12,272 nucleotides of DNA from Anaerolineae bacterium (GTDB taxonomy: Bacteria; Chloroflexota; Anaerolineae; Aggregatilineales; Aggregatilineaceae): the NCBI GenBank assembly GCA_020848665.1, contig JADLHR010000413.1, positions 1 through 12,272 of the forward strand. Direction: 5' to 3'. Under the pieces are notes generated by a model. It made no database searches, was not told where the DNA came from, and saw only the letters and a list, made by a program, of their open reading frames with translations. The position numbers and the translations under genes are program-made. Below are positions 1 through 5,209 of this stretch, piece after piece. Position 1 is the first letter of the stretch. Every line of letters begins with the position of its first letter.

Positions 1-410
1 TCACCCCCCACCCCGGCGAGTTCGGGCGATTGGCAGGGATGGAAACGGCGGATGTTCAGACGGACCGGCTGGCGCTAGCGCGCGACAAATCCGCCGCCTG
101 GAACGCGATCGTCGTCCTGAAAGGTGCATTCACAGTGATCGCGGCCCCGGATGGGCGGCTGGCCGTCTCGCCATTCGCCTCGGCGGCGCTGGCGCGGGCC
201 GGGACCGGCGACGTGCTCAGCGGGATGATCACCAGCCTGCTCGGCCAGGGGCTGGAGCCGTTCGATGCCACGCTGTGCGCGGTGTGGCTGCATGGCGCAG
301 CGGGTGAGCGTGCCGCCGATACAGCAGGGACCACCGCCTCGATCGTCGCCAGCGACCTGCTCACGCAGCTTGCCGTCGCGTTCGGCATCGTCGAACACGT
401 GCGGCCCTGA
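1..410 (+). CDS. nnrD: ADP-dependent NAD(P)H-hydrate dehydratase, C-terminal part (5' end outside window)
   Basis: The reading frame is open from base 3 and ends at TGA 408-410, giving 135 visible residues. They begin with TPHPGEFGRL, a hallmark of the ribokinase-like NAD(P)HX dehydratase family. Then come VVLKGAFTVIA and a catalytic/phosphate-binding segment containing AGTGDVLSGMI, followed by the usual helical end (LHGAAGERAA). The family repairs hydrated NADH/NADPH at the expense of ADP or ATP in the cytoplasm. In many bacteria this domain is the C-terminal half of a fusion with the NnrE epimerase; the N-terminal half is off the window, so I cannot tell whether it is fused here. An internal TTG at base 30 is not the start, because the family motif begins upstream of it. 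No + strand terminator with a T-run follows; the hairpin downstream is oriented for the - strand. Confidence 0.93.
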   Translation, partial: TPHPGEFGRLAGMETADVQTDRLALARDKSAAWNAIVVLKGAFTVIAAPDGRLAVSPFASAALARAGTGDVLSGMITSLLGQGLEPFDATLCAVWLHGAAGERAADTAGTTASIVASDLLTQLAVAFGIVEHVRP

Positions 411-439
411 CCAGCGCCTCTCCAGCAAGCGGACGGACG

Positions 440-474
440 AAAAAACGGCGGCTCACCGGTCCGGTAAGCCGCCG
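440..474 (-). terminator. Rho-independent terminator after the YtxH-like gene
   Basis: The stem pairs bases 446-453 (CGGCGGCT) with 467-474 (AGCCGCCG). It continues through one mismatch into ACCG/CGGT around a tiny loop. Six A residues at 440-445 become the T-run when read on the - strand. It lies about 50 bases past the stop of the - strand gene at 524. On the + strand no T-run follows, so it probably does not serve the nnrD gene efficiently. Confidence 0.8.
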
Positions 475-523
475 CGCACAATCGCTCAGTTACGGAAGAT
501 CAGGCGATCAGCCAATAAGGGGC

Positions 524-850
524 TTAATAAGGGGTGCTGCGGCGCTGCGCCGCGATCGACCGCCCCTCTTGCAGCGCCTCATCCAGCGAGTCCCGCCCGC
601 GCACTTTGTCCTGAAGCTGGCCGACCTGCTCTCCGACCTCTTCGCTGACGCGGGCCGGAATCTGGCTGACCTGCTGCACTGTTTCTCCGGCGCGGTGCAC
701 AATCAACTGCCCACGCTGGCGGATCTCCTGGCGCAGCCGATGCCCGCTGTACGGGCTGAGCCACGCCGCCACCGGCGCGCTGACCAGCAGCCCCAGCAAC
801 AGCCCGCCGAGGAAGCTGCGCGCGTTGGCGTCGTCCTGTTGTTTGCCCAT
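524..850 (-). CDS. YtxH-like small membrane protein
   Basis: The product is 108 residues. After a short polar start there is one hydrophobic segment at about residues 13-32 (FLGGLLLGLLVSAPVAAWL). It runs directly into SPYSGHRLRQEI, matching the YtxH-family pattern of a glycine-rich helix followed by a P-x-S-G-x-x-x-R stretch. The rest (35-108) is predicted to be a long polar, Q/E/R-rich helix. The start ATG (848-850) is preceded by a good ribosome binding site (GGAGGGGA, about 5 bases away). The stop lies 26 bases downstream of the next - strand gene's end, so the two are probably co-transcribed. YtxH proteins are associated with general stress in Bacillus, but their molecular role is unknown. 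A function beyond membrane-anchored helical protein is not supported. Confidence 0.85.
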   Translation of the reverse strand: MGKQQDDANARSFLGGLLLGLLVSAPVAAWLSPYSGHRLRQEIRQRGQLIVHRAGETVQQVSQIPARVSEEVGEQVGQLQDKVRGRDSLDEALQEGRSIAAQRRSTPY

Positions 851-876
851 CTGATCCCCTCCTCGCCGGCCCGCGA

Positions 877-1443
877 TCAGCGTTTGTCGGAGTTCGAGCG
901 CAGCGATTTGCGAATGCTCAGCAGCTCGCGCAGCAGCGCGCCCACGCCAGCGGTGATGGAGGTGAAGCGCACGACCGGCTGGACCAGGTTCTCGCTCATG
1001 AATTGCGCTGTCCCGCGCACAGTTGAGACCGTCTCGTTGGCGTTATCCACAATCGGTGTGATTTCATTCTGCAACAGGTTAACCAGCGCGGCCAGCTGGA
1101 TCACGAGCACGATCAGGGCGATGCCCATTAACATGCCTTCCAGCGCCAGCACAATGATAAACACATCGCGGATCAGGCCGACCCAGTTGGCCGCGTCCTG
1201 AGGATCGGCCAGCAGCGCGATTGCGACCGCCGCGACCAGACTGATCACGAATACGCCGACAAGCGCGGCCAGCCCGGCCAACGCCCAGAAATACCACGTT
1301 CGCCCGCCTCTTTCTTCGTTCTGGCTCTGGGTATTGGCTTCTGGCAGCCCTTGCTCGCGCGGCTCTCGCTGATAGTTGGCGTCGGGCAGCTTCTGCTCTC
1401 CGCGATAATTCGTGTCTGGCAGCGATTTCTCACGTCCGGCCAT
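877..1443 (-). CDS. DUF948-like two-helix membrane protein with N-terminal repeats
   Basis: The product is 188 residues. Residues 1-48 are polar and contain three copies of a short motif: LPDTNY (8-13), LPDANY (19-24) and LPEANT (33-38). Two hydrophobic helices follow, at about 51-79 and 94-124; the second contains a buried E102. After the second helix comes a polar helical stretch (NEITPIVDNANETVSTVRGTA) of the kind seen after the membrane helix in DUF948/YtxG proteins. The start ATG (1441-1443) has AAAGAGG upstream. The gene sits 26 bases before the YtxH-like gene, an order resembling ytxG-ytxH of Bacillus, which supports the family guess. Similarity to DUF948 is judged from the pattern of the sequence only. 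The N-terminal repeats are not part of that family as I know it. Confidence 0.82.
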   Translation of the reverse strand: MAGREKSLPDTNYRGEQKLPDANYQREPREQGLPEANTQSQNEERGGRTWYFWALAGLAALVGVFVISLVAAVAIALLADPQDAANWVGLIRDVFIIVLALEGMLMGIALIVLVIQLAALVNLLQNEITPIVDNANETVSTVRGTAQFMSENLVQPVVRFTSITAGVGALLRELLSIRKSLRSNSDKR

Positions 1444-1489
1444 ATGGGTTGTGCCTCTTTCGCCTGCGCAGAAACAGTCCGTTTTCTAC

Positions 1490-1517
1490 CGTATAGGTTA
1501 GCGAATTGACGCCTGAA
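1490..1517 (-). promoter_or_regulatory. Possible promoter for the DUF948-like/YtxH-like pair
   Basis: Read on the - strand, TTCAGG (1512-1517) and TATACG (1490-1495) are separated by 16 bases. Each matches the sigma-70 consensus only partly (3/6 and 4/6). It sits 47 bases before the start codon at 1443, a sensible place, but the match is weak. Confidence 0.3.
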
Positions 1518-1538
1518 TGCCACTTTTGGCGCTTGCGA

Positions 1539-1814
1539 TCAGCGAGCAGCAGCGCGCGGTGGCTGGCGCGTCAACAGCCGCGCAACGACCAGCGCCAGCC
1601 ACGCGCCAACCGTCGCCGGAAGCACATGCAGCGGCCCGATATCGAACAGCGCCAGGTCAACCAGATCACCGACCAGGTGTCCCAGCGCGAAGCCCAGCCA
1701 CGCCGCCAGCAAAAACAGGGCCAGGCGGCGCGCGTCCCCACCGCTGACCAGATGAAACACGGCGCCGTACAGCGTCGCCAGAATAAAGCTGAAGATCACA
1801 GAGGGTCCGGGCAT
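1539..1814 (-). CDS. Hypothetical three-helix membrane protein
   Basis: The product is 91 residues and almost wholly hydrophobic. Likely membrane segments are at about 5-23, 31-57 and 61-81, with histidines at 21, 46 and 63 and a charged, arginine-rich C-terminus (RQPPRAAAR). The start ATG (1812-1814) has no convincing ribosome binding site. The coding character is supported by the strong hydrophobic pattern and by the absence of a better frame on either strand. It resembles small uncharacterised membrane proteins common in Chloroflexota; I do not recognise a named family. It lies 95 bases upstream of the DUF948-like gene on the same strand and may or may not share its transcript. Confidence 0.7.
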   Translation of the reverse strand: MPGPSVIFSFILATLYGAVFHLVSGGDARRLALFLLAAWLGFALGHLVGDLVDLALFDIGPLHVLPATVGAWLALVVARLLTRQPPRAAAR

Positions 1815-1893
1815 AGCAGGCTCGCGGCGGAATGGCAGAGAACGCGCGTGGCGCTAGTGTAGCACACTCGCCGCCGTATGCCGAAGGACAGGC

Positions 1894-1922
1894 TTGCCAA
1901 GTCCGGGCACTGGGGGCAAAAT
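1894..1922 (+). promoter_or_regulatory. Possible promoter in the 1815-2059 intergenic region
   Basis: TTGCCA (1894-1899) and CAAAAT (1917-1922) are separated by 17 bases; they match the sigma-70 consensus at 5/6 and 4/6. It would give the SRPBCC gene a leader of about 130 bases. A competing start signal closer to the gene is TAGAAT at 2042-2047. The rest of this 245-base gap holds only a hairpin at 1990-2013. Confidence 0.3.
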
Positions 1923-1989
1923 CAGCCTACAGCGCCTGGTCTGGTCCAAAGTGGATCGGCGCAGTGGAATACGTTAAGATGAAAGCTCC

Positions 1990-2013
1990 GGCAGGCGCAC
2001 CATTCGGCCTGCC
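1990..2013 (+). other. Hairpin upstream of the SRPBCC gene
   Basis: GGCAGGC (1990-1996) pairs perfectly with GCCTGCC (2007-2013) around a 10-base loop. No T-run follows on either strand, so it is not a standard terminator. If the gene is transcribed from the distal promoter, this hairpin lies in its leader. Confidence 0.4.
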
Positions 2014-2041
2014 CGCCACAAGAATCTGAGGTTTACGCGTT

Positions 2042-2047
2042 TAGAAT
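2042..2047 (+). promoter_or_regulatory. TAGAAT -10-like element close to the GTG start
   Basis: TAGAAT matches the -10 consensus at 5/6 and ends 12 bases before the GTG start at 2060, so transcription would begin only a few bases before the gene. No good -35 is visible at 16-18 bases upstream. The same hexamer sits 10 bases before the MltG start elsewhere in the window. Confidence 0.35.
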
Positions 2048-2059
2048 GGATCGTCTCCC

Positions 2060-3418
2060 GTGCCCTTGATCGATCAGCGTATCCTGATTGATGCGCCGCC
2101 TGGCGTTGTCTGGCAGGTGATCTCGGATCAAAGCCAGCTTGTGCGCTGGCACGCCGGATATACCAGCGTCTCCGTGCTGACTACGCAGCAGCGCGGCAGC
2201 GGCGTCCGGAGACGCTGCACTCTCGCCAGCGGCAAAGACGTGATCGAGGAAATCTCTGCCTGGGTCGAGGGAATGGGCTACGAATATCACCGCGTCGAAG
2301 GCGGCCCATACAAATCGTTTCAGGGCCGGCTGCGGCTTCAGTTGGGGCCGGATGGCACCAGCGTCCAGTGGACCCTCAATTACACGCCCAAGGGCATCAT
2401 CGGCTTTGTGCAGGACCGGCTGAGCGGGAACCGCGCTCTGGCGCAGATGGTGACCGACAGCCTGCGCCAGCTTCGGCGCGAGGTCGATGCGCTCGGACAG
2501 CGTATGAATGATGAAGCCCGCGCGCGCGCCTCAATTCGAGGCCGGTTGAACGCCGACGAGCGCGTCGCCTACGCCGCACGACACGCTACCGCGAGCGACG
2601 AACAGAGCGTCGAGTTAGGCGAGCCGCCCGTCAGGCCCGCGCCACCCGCCGAGCCGTCGTTTGTCAGCGAACTGGTCGCGGTGGAACCGGCGATCGATCC
2701 AATGGCCGACACGCAGCCTCAGGACGCGCCGCCCGCCTCGGCCGAGCGCGAGACGGCGGAAGCCCCTGCCCCGCTCGCGCCCGCCGTCGATCTGGCGAAC
2801 GAGGACGAGATTCCGCTGCACCAGCGCGTGACCCCCGCGCACGGCATCCCCTCGATCCAGCCGTCTTCCAATGTGGTCGAGCATCCCGCGCCGCACGAGC
2901 CAGAGCTGCCGATCCCGCCGCCTGCCGAGATCAGGCCGCCGGTGCCCGCCGCGCCGCCGCCGGGCGAGATCAAGCCCCCCGCGCCGCCCGCGCAGGCCGA
3001 GGTGGACCCCTACGTCCGCTTCCGCCGCCCTGCCGACGCGACGAAGGAATTGACCAGCACGCCGCCGGATGGCGTGCGCCCAGCCGAGCTGGCGAAGGAA
3101 GCCGCGGTCAGCTCGCCGGAAGCGCGGCCCGGCCTGCCGCCGCAGACTCCGATCACCGACACCGGCGAGATCAGCATCTGGGAAGTCTTCGGGATGCGCC
3201 GGCCCAGCGATCAGGACGCGGACGCGCTCGACGACCTGATCCAGTCGCTCCAGGCGCGACGCATGGCCGAGCAGCGGCTGAAAGGGCGCTTTGTCCGGGG
3301 AACAACGCGGGTACGCTTCCGCGAAGGGGCGCTCGGTTTGCGCCTCAGGCTCGCGCTGAGCGCGGCGCGGGTGCGGCTGATGCGCCAGCGCGGCGTTATA
3401 CCCGGGCGCGAGGAATAA
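2060..3418 (+). CDS. SRPBCC-domain protein with long disordered linker and basic tail
   Basis: The product is 452 residues. Residues 3-145 match the SRPBCC/polyketide-cyclase fold: the opening IDQRILIDAPPGVVWQVISD, then W30, the turn GGPYKSFQGRL, strand VQWTLNYTPKG, and a long C-terminal helix with DSLRQLRREVDALG. Residues about 150-365 are proline-, alanine- and glutamate-rich and surely disordered, with PPPAEIRPP and PPPGEIKPP as near-repeats. The end (369-452) is well ordered by composition: GEISIWEVFGM, an acidic helix, then a strongly basic segment (KGRFVRGTTRVRFREG) and a helical tail. GTG at 2060 is the only start codon after the in-frame stop at 2042; there is no clear ribosome binding site. 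SRPBCC domains bind hydrophobic ligands; the ligand here is unknown. The 3' end abuts the terminator of the tRNA gene. Confidence 0.88.
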   Translation: MPLIDQRILIDAPPGVVWQVISDQSQLVRWHAGYTSVSVLTTQQRGSGVRRRCTLASGKDVIEEISAWVEGMGYEYHRVEGGPYKSFQGRLRLQLGPDGTSVQWTLNYTPKGIIGFVQDRLSGNRALAQMVTDSLRQLRREVDALGQRMNDEARARASIRGRLNADERVAYAARHATASDEQSVELGEPPVRPAPPAEPSFVSELVAVEPAIDPMADTQPQDAPPASAERETAEAPAPLAPAVDLANEDEIPLHQRVTPAHGIPSIQPSSNVVEHPAPHEPELPIPPPAEIRPPVPAAPPPGEIKPPAPPAQAEVDPYVRFRRPADATKELTSTPPDGVRPAELAKEAAVSSPEARPGLPPQTPITDTGEISIWEVFGMRRPSDQDADALDDLIQSLQARRMAEQRLKGRFVRGTTRVRFREGALGLRLRLALSAARVRLMRQRGVIPGREE

Positions 3419-3441
3419 AAAAACCGGCGCTTCTGCGCCGG
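3417..3441 (-). terminator. Rho-independent terminator after tRNA-His
   Basis: CCGGCGC (3424-3430) pairs perfectly with GCGCCGG (3435-3441) around a TTCT loop. Seven A residues (3417-3423) form the T-run on the - strand. It lies 4 bases past the CCA end of the tRNA. The A-run begins inside the stop codon of the converging SRPBCC gene. Confidence 0.9.
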
Positions 3442-3445
3442 CCGG

Positions 3446-3522
3446 TGGGGTGACTGGAGGGATTTGAACCCTCGACCTTCTGATCCACAGTCAGACGTGC
3501 TAACCACTGCACCACAGTCACC
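3446..3522 (-). tRNA. tRNA-His (anticodon GUG)
   Basis: Read on the - strand, the acceptor stem GTGACTG pairs with CAGTCAC. The D arm is GTGC/GCAC, the anticodon arm TCTGA/TCAGA encloses the loop CTGTGGA (anticodon GTG at 3486-3488), and the T arm GAGGG/CCCTC encloses TTCAAAT. An extra G precedes the acceptor stem (base 3522) opposite a C discriminator (base 3449), the G-1:C73 identity pair specific to histidine tRNA. The CCA end is encoded (3446-3448). The gene has its own promoter and terminator and stands between two converging/diverging protein genes. Confidence 0.97.
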
Positions 3523-3534
3523 ATGACGGTCGAG

Positions 3535-3564
3535 ATTGTACCATACCCTGGGGCAGCGTGCCAG
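3535..3564 (-). promoter_or_regulatory. Promoter of tRNA-His
   Basis: On the - strand, CTGGCA (3559-3564, 4/6 of consensus) and TACAAT (3535-3540, 5/6) are 18 bases apart. The -10 ends 12 bases before the first base of the tRNA, leaving a leader of about 5 bases, as expected for a tRNA gene. Confidence 0.6.
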
Positions 3565-3605
3565 AGCAGATTTCGGACGCGTCACATAAAGGAGCGCAGC
3601 AGCCT

Positions 3606-4583
3606 ATGAGCGGAGAAACACAGAGCCGGGTCGTCTTTCTGGGGACGCCAGATTTCGCCGTTCCCGCGCTGGACACGCTGATTCAGGCGGCTGATTTTGA
3701 AGTGGTCGGTGTGGTCACGCAGCCCGACCGCCCGGCCGGGCGCGGACAGGCGGTGCAGATCGGGCCGGTCAAGGCGTTGGCCGGACGCGCGGGCGTGCCG
3801 GTCATCCAGCCCGAAAAGGTGCGCGAAGAGGCGGCGATGGCCCAGATTCGCGCCTGGGCGCCCGATTTTCTGGTCGTGGTCGCCTTCGGGCAGATTCTGC
3901 GCCAGGACCTGCTCGATGTGCCGCGTATGGCCCCGATCAACGTGCACGCCTCGCTGCTGCCGCGCTGGCGCGGCGCCGCCCCGATCCAGGCCGCTATCCG
4001 CGCCGGAGACATCTACACCGGTGTGACGACGATGATCATGGACGCCGGGCTGGATACCGGGCCAATTCTGCTCCAGGATTCGATCCCGATTGCTCCGCAG
4101 GAAACCGCCGAAAGCCTGCACGATAAGCTCGCTGCGCTTGGCGCGAACCTGCTGATCCACACCCTACGCTGGCTGCGCACCGGCAGCATCGCGCCGCACC
4201 CGCAGCCCTCCGACGAGCGGCTGATCACCTACGCGCCACAGTTGAAGAAGGAAGATGGCGCGATCGACTGGGCGCAGAGCGCCAGCGAGATCGACCGCCA
4301 CGTGCGCGCCTTCACGCCCTGGCCGGGAACGTACACCTTCTGGAACGGGCAGCGGCTGAAGATCATCGCTGGGCGTCCGCTGCCGGTCGAGCTGAGGCTG
4401 GAGCCGGGCGAGGTCGCGGCCACGCACGGCACCGAACTGGCAACCAGCGTCCCGCTGGTGATCGGTACGGGCCGCCACGTCTACACCCCGACGCAGCTTC
4501 AGCTTGCCGGGCGGCAGCCGGTCGGCGCGGCCGATTTCCTCAACGGAATGCCGGAGTTTATTGGAGCGCGGCTCGGAAGTTAA
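3606..4583 (+). CDS. fmt: Methionyl-tRNA formyltransferase
   Basis: The product is 325 residues, near the usual length of about 315. The enzyme transfers a formyl group from 10-formyl-tetrahydrofolate to initiator Met-tRNA in the cytoplasm. The N-terminal Rossmann-like domain begins VVFLGTPDFAVPALDTL and contains TQPDRPAGRG. The folate-binding/catalytic signature NVHASLLPRWRGAAPIQ holds N112 and H114, and MDAGLDTG holds D150; this triad has the same spacing as N106/H108/D144 of E. coli. The C-terminal OB-like domain (about 210-320) includes AFTPWPGTYTFWNGQRLKI. ATG 3606 is chosen because AAAGGAG lies 11 bases upstream; the in-frame GTG at 3558 would add 16 residues that do not belong to the family. 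A downstream partner (commonly def or sun) is not present here. Confidence 0.97.
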   Translation: MSGETQSRVVFLGTPDFAVPALDTLIQAADFEVVGVVTQPDRPAGRGQAVQIGPVKALAGRAGVPVIQPEKVREEAAMAQIRAWAPDFLVVVAFGQILRQDLLDVPRMAPINVHASLLPRWRGAAPIQAAIRAGDIYTGVTTMIMDAGLDTGPILLQDSIPIAPQETAESLHDKLAALGANLLIHTLRWLRTGSIAPHPQPSDERLITYAPQLKKEDGAIDWAQSASEIDRHVRAFTPWPGTYTFWNGQRLKIIAGRPLPVELRLEPGEVAATHGTELATSVPLVIGTGRHVYTPTQLQLAGRQPVGAADFLNGMPEFIGARLGS

Positions 4584-4682
4584 GCGCGGATAACCTCAGC
4601 AAGAAGCAGCCAGGTGTAGCCGAAAGCAGCGAAGAACAATCAGACCGGGACGGCTGCTCCTCACTGCTTTCCGCTGCGCTTA
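4581..4682. other. Structured convergent intergenic region between fmt and the nitroreductase gene
   Basis: Nearly the whole 104-base gap between two converging genes is made of paired arms. An outer arm, TAAGCGCGGA (4581-4590), pairs with 4670-4673 and 4677-4682 with a 3-base bulge. AGCAGCC (4605-4611) pairs with GGCTGCT (4652-4658). GAAAGCAG (4622-4629) pairs with CTGCTTTC (4664-4671). The last two pairs interleave, as in a pseudoknot or two alternative folds. No T-run is present on either strand, so this is not a classic terminator, though it may stop or stabilise both transcripts. Confidence 0.45.
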
Positions 4683-4687
4683 TCGCC

Positions 4688-5209
4688 TCACCACCGCTCC
4701 CAGCGCACGACTTCATCGAGCGTCTTGCGCCCGGCGGCGCGCGGCGGGCGATTGCGCGGGTCGGCCTCCGGCGCGGGGTAGCCGAACGAGATCGCCCACG
4801 GGACCGCGCGCGGTGCGGGAATCCGGAGCAGCGCGCGCACGCGGTCCGGCTCGTAGATCGTCGCCATGCACGAGCCGATTCCCAAATCCCAGGCGGCGAG
4901 GATCATATTCTGCGCAGCCCGCCCCAGGTCAAAGGGCGTGGTCAACGTCGGCGGCTCGCTCAGGTTATCCACCGTCAGCACCACACCGAACGCCGCCCCG
5001 GCCAGATGCCCACACCACGGCCCGCAGGCGCTCAGCGCGCGCAGCGTCTCGCGCTCAGCCACGATGATAAACTGCCACGGCTGTGAATTCTTGGCTGAGC
5101 CGGACAGCCGTCCGGCGTGGAGAATCTGCTCAATGTCCTCACGTCTGACCGGGCGATCCGTGAACTGGCGCACTGACCGGTTGGTCCGAATCGCCTGGTA
5201 GACTTCCAT
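4688..5209 (-). CDS. Nitroreductase-family FMN-dependent oxidoreductase
   Basis: The product is 173 residues, typical of the short nitroreductase type. The FMN-binding N-terminus is MEVYQAIRTNRSVRQFTDRPV (R8, R11, S12, R14 region), followed by GRLSGSAKNSQPWQFIIV (33-50, the S-x-x-N-x-Q-P-W flavin loop). A central dimer helix follows (DLGRAAQNMILAAWDLGIGSC, 94-114). The C-terminal basic segment PRNRPPRAAGRKTLDEVV (151-168) corresponds to the usual phosphate-contacting R/K-rich end. Such enzymes reduce quinones, nitro compounds or other substrates with NAD(P)H; the true substrate is not visible. ATG 5209 is chosen because GAGGGAAG lies just upstream; the longer in-frame extension to 5299 lies wholly inside the upstream gene and has no nitroreductase character. 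The first 71 bases overlap the end of the DUF6909-like gene, so translation is probably coupled. Confidence 0.93.
   Translation of the reverse strand: MEVYQAIRTNRSVRQFTDRPVRREDIEQILHAGRLSGSAKNSQPWQFIIVAERETLRALSACGPWCGHLAGAAFGVVLTVDNLSEPPTLTTPFDLGRAAQNMILAAWDLGIGSCMATIYEPDRVRALLRIPAPRAVPWAISFGYPAPEADPRNRPPRAAGRKTLDEVVRWERW

Noticed and set aside
440..474. Terminator for nnrD on the + strand
   Set aside because: The hairpin lacks a T-run on the + strand; the A-run places it as a - strand terminator.
569..1201. 210-residue open frame on the + strand
   Set aside because: It is antisense to the YtxH-like and DUF948-like genes, both of which have good ribosome binding sites and membrane helices.
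3211..3585. 124-residue open frame on the - strand across the tRNA gene
   Set aside because: Its middle (VVSTSDCGSEGRGFKSLQSP) is the well-known artefact of translating a tRNA gene; the rest is antisense to the SRPBCC gene.
3558..3605. Upstream GTG start for fmt
   Set aside because: The extra 16 residues do not belong to the family and would run over the tRNA-His promoter; a ribosome binding site supports ATG 3606.
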